A stretch of 64,000 nucleotides of DNA, from assembly GCA_024803745.1 (NCBI GenBank), contig JANJXV010000004.1, positions 48,625,358 to 48,689,357 of the forward strand. Direction: 5' to 3'. Within the stretch, counting starts at the first letter, position 1. Each line of letters begins with the position of its first letter. The DNA comes from Megascapheus bottae. Its lineage: Eukaryota; Chordata; Mammalia; Rodentia; Geomyidae. Below the pieces are notes generated by a model. The model searched no databases and was not told the DNA's origin. It saw nothing but the letters and a program-made list of their open reading frames with translations. The translations under genes were made by a program, and so were the position numbers. Positions 59,342 through 64,000 of the stretch are shown piece after piece.

Positions 59342-59927
59342 AGTTTTAGATCAATCATGTCTGGTTGATACAGTCAATAAAATAGAAAATCAAATTAATA
59401 TATTTTAGATTAATTATAACCTAAGAAACAAAGAAAAATTTAGGAAATTTAACTATTAAACAACTACATGATTTCCAATTTCCATAAATGTAATAGATCA
59501 ATTGGATAGTATAAGAAAAAATTATAAATTTTCTCTGAGTGAAAATTTATAGCTAGCGTTTCAAAAATCATTTATATTTTGTAATTCCCAATTTTGGAAT
59601 ACATTTTATGGTGGTTCATTTTACATCCTCTGTGTCCACATTATGCTTTGTGAGCGGAAAATAAACGTTGATGAGATTTTCTGAATGTGTAAAACATAGA
59701 ATTATGAAGGAATTCAAATCTTAGAAAAATCATTGCAATAAGAGTCTTGAGACAATAAAGTGTTTACATTGCCTTCATTACTGTAAATAAATGCTACAAT
59801 GAATTCCTTATGTAGAAAGTAGAATTGTTTAAGCCCATAATATTCTCCTAAATTTATGTATCTTTTCAACCTTGCTTTAAATTTCTACTCTGATTTTCAC
59901 TTCAATCACTAAAAATAATTAAATTTC
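59342..59927. other. Unannotated AT-rich sequence
   Basis: Nothing recognised up to the sharp edge of the KPNA2 pseudogene at about 59928. Confidence 0.5.
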
Positions 59928-60304
59928 AGAGATAGTGTCCAGGAACCACGAGTTAAGGCCGACATATCGGGAACTGCAAGGAGAGCTAACAGTGGGTAGA
60001 TCACAGCATACTTGGTAACCAAATCTCGGAAATCTGAACCATCACCTGCAATGTTTCTAGGGCCCACACAGCCTGCTCACTAATGTGAGCATGGGGCGAT
60101 GCCAACAGAACAATGAACGCTGGGCTGGCACCTCCATCCACCACAGCTTTGGTCTGTTCCGATGTTCCAGAAGCAATGTTAATGAGAACCCAAGCAGATT
60201 CAAATGGAATGGGCCCATAATCAGTGCTGTCCAAAAAAGACACATTTGGGGATCAAACCAGTACGGATGATGCTATCTACGGGGGGCTATTTTTCTCTAG
60301 AAAG
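59928..60304 (-). pseudogene. KPNA2: KPNA2 (importin alpha) processed pseudogene, part 2
   Basis: Importin alpha binds nuclear localisation signals through armadillo repeats and carries cargo with importin beta through the nuclear pore. The minus frame 60001-60243 reads [19 protein letters not shown], then [17 protein letters not shown] and [15 protein letters not shown], matching armadillo repeats 1-2 of KPNA2 (about residues 120-200). Breaks: a two-base loss at about 60244 and a one-base loss at about 60058, after which the match continues in another frame ([13 protein letters not shown], then [14 protein letters not shown]). Similarity stops at about residue 250 of some 529, at 59928; no 3' UTR or poly(A) follows. 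No introns are present, so it is a retrocopy. Confidence 0.95.
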
Positions 60305-60738
60305 AATAATTAGCACACACCTAGGACTCTCCTGGCAGAGGATTGCAATAGCTCCAAACGTAGGTACATAAGGCCAGACAGGATGAGGCTAAATGAAAGG
60401 ATCTCTAGGATATGGAAACAAAAGATTTATCTTGTGTGATTGTTGTTTTTAATGTACGATGTTATTTCTTTTCTCTTTTGTTGCCCTTTGGATAATCTTA
60501 TATTGTTACTGTATCTGACTTGTTACCTGGTATATTGTATCTATGTTTGTTTATTTGAAATAGGAAAGGGAAGGGGGGGAAACAAGATGATTGGGAGGGT
60601 ATAGGGAAGGGAAATGGGGACAAAAACATGAGAATGTGTGAGAAGTAATGCATCTACCATCTGGCGAATATAACTGTAAACCCTCTATACATTACAATAA
60701 AAAAAAACCCTAAAACCTCTAGATGGAACAACAAAAAA
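60305..60738 (+). mobile_element. L1 3' end inserted in the KPNA2 pseudogene
   Basis: Plus-strand L1 3' UTR: 'cctaggactctcctggcaga', 'gaaaggatctctaggatatg', G-rich run 60566-60616, 'attacaataaaaaaaaacc'. After the first A-run come about 25 bases ('cctaaaacctctagatggaa') and a second A-run (60733-60741), possibly a short 3' transduction. The pseudogene reads continuously across the site ('ctctagaaag' joins 'ttttggagc'), so the L1 is younger than the retrocopy. Confidence 0.93.
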
Positions 60739-61165
60739 AAAGTTTTGGAGCGGTCTGAGTGGCATGGAGCTGGCTTTCCACATTGTTGCTATTTATGCCT
60801 TTGACAATATCTTCAGCCCAATGCACAGAACCCTGACTATGCGGTTCTCCTGCAGTGGAGAGGTGACAGCATCAGGAAAGAAGCTTACTTTTCTCCTTTT
60901 CATCATCTTGTCATCTTTCCTCAATTCCCCTTGAACTTCTCTCTGGTGCCGGCTCATTTCGGTGCTGTCTTTGCCCTCGTCCTTGAATCTGTTCAGACGG
61001 GAACCTGGTGAATTAGCTTCTCGTTGGTGGACGTGGTTGAGTCAAAGGGAGAGAGCTAGAAGCAGAAGATCGGGCTGAGGCTTCCTCGAGAGGCGGTGCG
61101 GGGTTCACGGGATGTGGATCGACTGTCCTTGAAACGTCTAGTGCGGTTCAGCCAGGGGATGGTGG
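60739..61165 (-). pseudogene. KPNA2: KPNA2 (importin alpha) processed pseudogene, part 1
   Basis: The minus strand encodes the N-terminal importin-beta-binding region: STNE at the start, [16 protein letters not shown] text, [45 protein letters not shown]. The start codon is ACG instead of ATG (61032-61034, plus cgt) and frames shift several times. Upstream sequence to about 61165 is GC-rich, with CpGs, and fits a 5' UTR. Exons are joined without introns. Split from part 2 by an L1. It cannot make a protein. Confidence 0.93.
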
Positions 61166-61309
61166 GCCTTCCTTCCCCTTTTGAAAGAATACATTTTTTG
61201 TAGATTTCATTTCAATTTGCTCTTGTCATATAGATGACATATGTAAGTATATAACGTATATAACATATACACACATATGTATATGTGTATATTTCAATCA
61301 CTTCTATAA
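61166..61309. other. Short AT/GT-rich spacer
   Basis: TA/CA alternation at 61240-61292; otherwise nothing recognised. Confidence 0.5.
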
Positions 61310-61725
61310 TCTATTCTTTTCTCTCTCATCCAATGCAGTGGTTTCTTCCTACCCCAAGCATTCACTCTTCTACAGTCTTTTGATTTAATATGGATATTGT
61401 CTATTGTGAAAATGTTACATTTTTTTCAGAGATTGACTTACGTCACATGATGATCTCAAATTACTTTTATTTTTTTGCAAATGACATAATTGCACTTTTT
61501 ATGGTGGAATATTATTCCATGGTATTTGTGTACCATATATTCTTATCCGAGCATCAGTTTTGGGGGGGTCTAGCCTTTTCCCATTACCTTGGCCATTTAA
61601 AATAGTGCTACTATAAGCATAGATGTCTAAGTATCTATTTTCTACATTGACTTACATTCCTTTGGCTACAGGCCCAGATGTGGTATACTGGGCCATAAAG
61701 TCAACTTACCAAATCAGCAGGTTTT
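61310..61725 (-). mobile_element. Old L1 fragment
   Basis: 'tttttgcaaatgacataatt', 'gtggaatattattccatggt', 'cttggccatttaaaatagtg', 'ctacaggcccagatgtggta' are reverse-strand L1 C-terminal/3' blocks, strongly diverged. Confidence 0.7.
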
Positions 61726-62054
61726 CTGTCTACTAAAAACAGGCAGAAAACAAAGCAAAGAAATCTATTCCACTCAGAACAGCCTTATAAAAAATTAAGT
61801 ATTTGGGATAAACACAAAAAGCAGAAAACATTTCCAGAATCAAGAGACAATCCACAAAACTGGAGAAAAACTTTTCAAGTTCTTCATCAGCAGAAAACAT
61901 TAATTTCCATAAACATATATTAAAACACAAAAATTAAATAATAAAGTAAGTATTCTAATGACTAATGGAAGAGTATTTAAACTTTATCACAGAATTACAT
62001 TTAAAATGATCATCTCACATAGGAATTAATGAGGATAACCTGTATCATGGTTTA
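61726..62054. other. Unannotated sequence
   Basis: A-rich, nothing recognised. Confidence 0.45.
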
Positions 62055-62335
62055 GGTAACATTTAATTTGTTTAAATTTTATTGTAAAGGTGATATACAG
62101 AGGGTTGTAGACATATAAGTCAGGTAAAGAGTACATTTCTCTTTGAACAATGTCAGCCATCCCTCATTTGTTCCCAGTTTTCCCCCCTCCCTGTCCTTTC
62201 TACAAAGTTGTAAGTTCATTTACTGCATGGTGTCTAGTGAGTATCACTGCTGAATTGACTCAGCCCCCATCCAACCTATTCAGTGATTCCTCTTCTCTCC
62301 CCAAATCAGGTAAACTTACCTACAAAATCGAAGAA
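62055..62335 (-). mobile_element. L1 3' end, older subfamily
   Basis: 'tttaaattttattgtaaagg', 'agtacatttctctttgaaca', C-rich complement near 62176-62200, 'aaatcaggtaaacttaccta'. Shares its 3' end with 46770 and 47898. Confidence 0.82.
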
Positions 62336-62343
62336 ATAAGAAT

Positions 62344-62581
62344 GAGCTGGGTGGGGTGGCTTAAAAGCCTGTAATCCTAGCTACTGAGGAGGCTGAGATC
62401 TGAATTGTGGTTCAAAACCAGTCTGGACACAAAAGACCGTGACACTCTTATCTCCAATTAACCACTAGAAAAAGGGAAGTGGGGCTGTGGCTCAACAGGT
62501 AGAATTGTAGCACTGAAGAACTCAGGAACAGTGCCCAGGACCAGAGTTCAAGCCGCAAAACGAAAAAGAAAAAAAAAAAGA
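62344..62581 (+). repeat. B1/ID composite SINE, full length
   Basis: 'gagctgggtggggtggctta', 'cctgtaatcctagctactga', 'ggaggctgagatctgaattg', 'tatctccaattaaccactag', 'ctgtggctcaacaggtagaa', end 'gagttcaagccgc' and a poly(A) tail. The least degraded composite copy, useful as the reference. Confidence 0.94.
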
Positions 62582-62837
62582 ATGCTCTGTAGACATACGA
62601 AGAGATGTTCAACATCTCTGGCCATAAAAGAAATACAAATCAAAAAACTTTGAGATTCTACCTCACTATCTCACTCCGGTTAGAGTGTCCGTTATCAAAC
62701 AAACTAACAGTAACAGCTGCAGATGGGGATGTGGCCAAAAGGAAACATTACTACACTGTAGGTGGGAGTGTAAACTTGTTCAACCATTCAGGAAAGCAGA
62801 ATGGCCATTCCTCAAAAAACTAAACATAGACCTCCTT
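62582..62837 (+). pseudogene. L1 ORF2 C-terminal fragment
   Basis: 'cataaaagaaatacaaatca', 'gattctacctcactatctca', 'gatggggatgtggccaaaag', 'gtaggtgggagtgtaaactt', 'gccattcctcaaaaaactaa'. L1 ORF2 C-terminal region, plus strand. It meets opposite-strand L1 at about 62838. Confidence 0.88.
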
Positions 62838-63170
62838 TCTGATAGAAGCATACAATTCCATTATATATATATATATATATATATATATCCCATTTTCCAT
62901 TTTCTTCTTCTTTTTTTTTTGCCAGTCCTGGGCTTGAGCTCAGGGCCTGAGCACTGTCCTCGGACTTTCTCAAGGTTAGAGGTCTACCACTTGAGCCTCA
63001 GCACCATTTCCAGCTTTTTTCTATGTATGTGGTACCGAAGAATCGAACCCAGATCTTCTTGCATGCTAGGCAAGCACTCTACTAGTAGGCCAAACTCCCG
63101 GCCCCCCATTTTCTTGATCCATTCATCTGCTTACGGACATTTGGGTTGATTTAACTATGGGAAAATAGTA
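62838..63170 (-). mobile_element. L1 fragment interrupted by a SINE
   Basis: 'ctttctgatagaagcataca', 'attccatt' plus (AT)n at 62862-62888, then after the SINE 'ttcttgatccattcatctgc' and 'gacatttgggttgatttaac': reverse-strand L1 C-terminal region. Orientation opposes the adjoining plus fragment. Confidence 0.78.
62897..63115 (-). repeat. IDL-Geo-type SINE with 10-bp TSD, nested in L1
   Basis: Minus copy, body about 62911-63105: 'ccagtcctgggcttgagctc', 'ggtaccgaagaatcgaaccc', 'ggccaaactcccggcccc'. Duplication 'ccattttctt' at 62897-62906 and 63106-63115. Confidence 0.93.
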
Positions 63171-63814
63171 ATAACATTCACATGTTGAAATGGAACCAGA
63201 TGACTTGAGGGGTTAGCAGTTCTTGAAATAAATAGAAGGATGTTGGAATGGTTTGATATAGATCAAGATGCAATGTATTCATATATTGAAATGTTGATTT
63301 GAAGTTTCTTTGTACAATACTTAATGATAATGAGTAAATAAATAAATAATAAAAATAAAATGTAAAGCACTCTGCATAAAAAATTTCAACCATTTGTGGA
63401 CAATCATAAGTACTCAATATAGTTACTAGAATAACCAGAAGATAGAAGTGGCAAACTTGAGAATAAAATATGCACCATACATGCGTCTATAAAGCACATT
63501 CAGTTTTATCAATGATAACTACCAAGGCTTATTGTAAAATAACAATAATTTTAGATTTAAATTCTAGTAAGATTGCCTTTACTGAAATACAAAGAGCAAA
63601 TTAAAATCAATTTTAAGGAAGGCAAACATGTTGAAAGATTATTATATTAAGTCTTGGACTGCTCTAATCCCCACTTTTGAATTTTCTTTTCATTTAGTGC
63701 TATAGGACTATAACATTATCACATGCCAATTCTTGTTGAAGATCAAATAGCCTAATTTTTTCTTTCTTTTTTTCTCTTTCTTGATTTTCTTCCTTTGTTC
63801 TTAAGTATTTTTTT
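63171..63814. other. Unannotated AT-rich sequence
   Basis: Nothing recognised; (AATA)n-like patch at 63332-63360. Confidence 0.5.
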
Positions 63815-64000
63815 CTTTATTCTGAGCCTTGAATTTAGGGCCTTTGCTCCATCTGTTGTTTAATATTTTTCACTCCCAGCTCACATGCTATCACTTGAGT
63901 CAGGTTGTCAGTTCACAATGTTTGCTGATTACTTGGAAATAAGAGTGACTTAGATTTGTCTGTTTGGGCTGCCTTCAAACCACAGCCCTCAGAGTTCAGC
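63815..64000 (-). repeat. B1/ID composite SINE, cut by window end
   Basis: 'attctgagccttgaatttag', 'cttgagtcaggttgtcagtt', 'gattacttggaaataagagt', 'gggctgccttcaaaccacag', 'ccctcagagttcagc': right monomer, linker and part of the left monomer in reverse; the rest lies beyond 64000. Confidence 0.82.

Noticed and set aside
60001..60243. An intact armadillo-repeat frame suggesting a functional importin exon
   Set aside because: No start codon, frameshifts on both sides, intron-less continuation into neighbouring exon sequence and an L1 in the middle show a processed pseudogene.
62055..63170. A fourth twin-priming L1
   Set aside because: The order minus 3' UTR, SINE, plus ORF2, minus ORF2 cannot be made by one inversion; at least two elements or later rearrangement are needed.

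Overview
This is a nuclear mammalian, almost certainly rodent, intergenic or intronic window. No functional protein-coding exon, tRNA, rRNA or other RNA gene can be supported. The open frames are short and fall in retroposon remnants, simple repeats or chance sequence. Lineage clue (inference): at least fifteen copies of a dimeric SINE have a left half resembling the tRNA-Ala-derived rodent ID element, followed by a second module running from the 'ggtaccacatacatag' motif to the 'ccaggactggcaaaa' end. This matches what I recall of the IDL-Geo SINE of Geomyoidea (kangaroo rats, pocket mice, pocket gophers). A second abundant SINE joins a 7SL/B1-like left half to an ID-like right half.

Layout. 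1-13 kb: an L1 3' end cut by the window start, scattered B1/ID composite SINEs, IDL-Geo copies with 14-15 bp target-site duplications (TSDs), and an LTR-like insertion (11.8-12.2 kb) that splits an IDL-Geo copy. 13-19.3 kb: an L1-dense block with two twin-priming-type inverted L1s, an L1 ORF2 reverse-transcriptase fragment with a FADD motif, an older L1 endonuclease fragment, and a 1.3-kb 5'-truncated L1 with a 13-bp TSD. 19-29 kb: simple repeats, SINEs, and L1s on the minus strand, one with a TSD of at least 19 bp. 29-32 kb: an AT/GT palindrome, a solo LTR with a 4-bp TSD and a second LTR. 33-41 kb: a 460-bp pure pyrimidine tract, an ancient L1M fragment and a young L1 nested in an older one. 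41-50 kb: mostly unannotated AT-rich sequence, then nested L1/SINE insertions at 46.8-48 kb. 50-57 kb: a class-II-like solo LTR with a 6-bp TSD, another LTR, SINEs and a perfect 42-bp tandem duplication. 57-64 kb: L1 3' ends, SINEs and a KPNA2 (importin alpha) processed pseudogene at 59.9-61.2 kb, itself interrupted by an L1.

The sequence elements do not form a pathway or operon; they are layers of retrotransposition. The L1 enzymes are the known source of SINE and processed-pseudogene mobilisation, which fits the poly(A) tails and 10-20 bp TSDs seen here. The five LTR loci all read on the minus strand and most L1s do too, a weak hint that the window could lie in an intron of a plus-strand gene. 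I found no convincing new biological system. The items most worth a second look are the split SINE, the inverted L1s, the 3'-truncated importin retrocopy, the shared 3' module of the two SINE families, and an unclassified repeat-like block at 7.6-8.06 kb.
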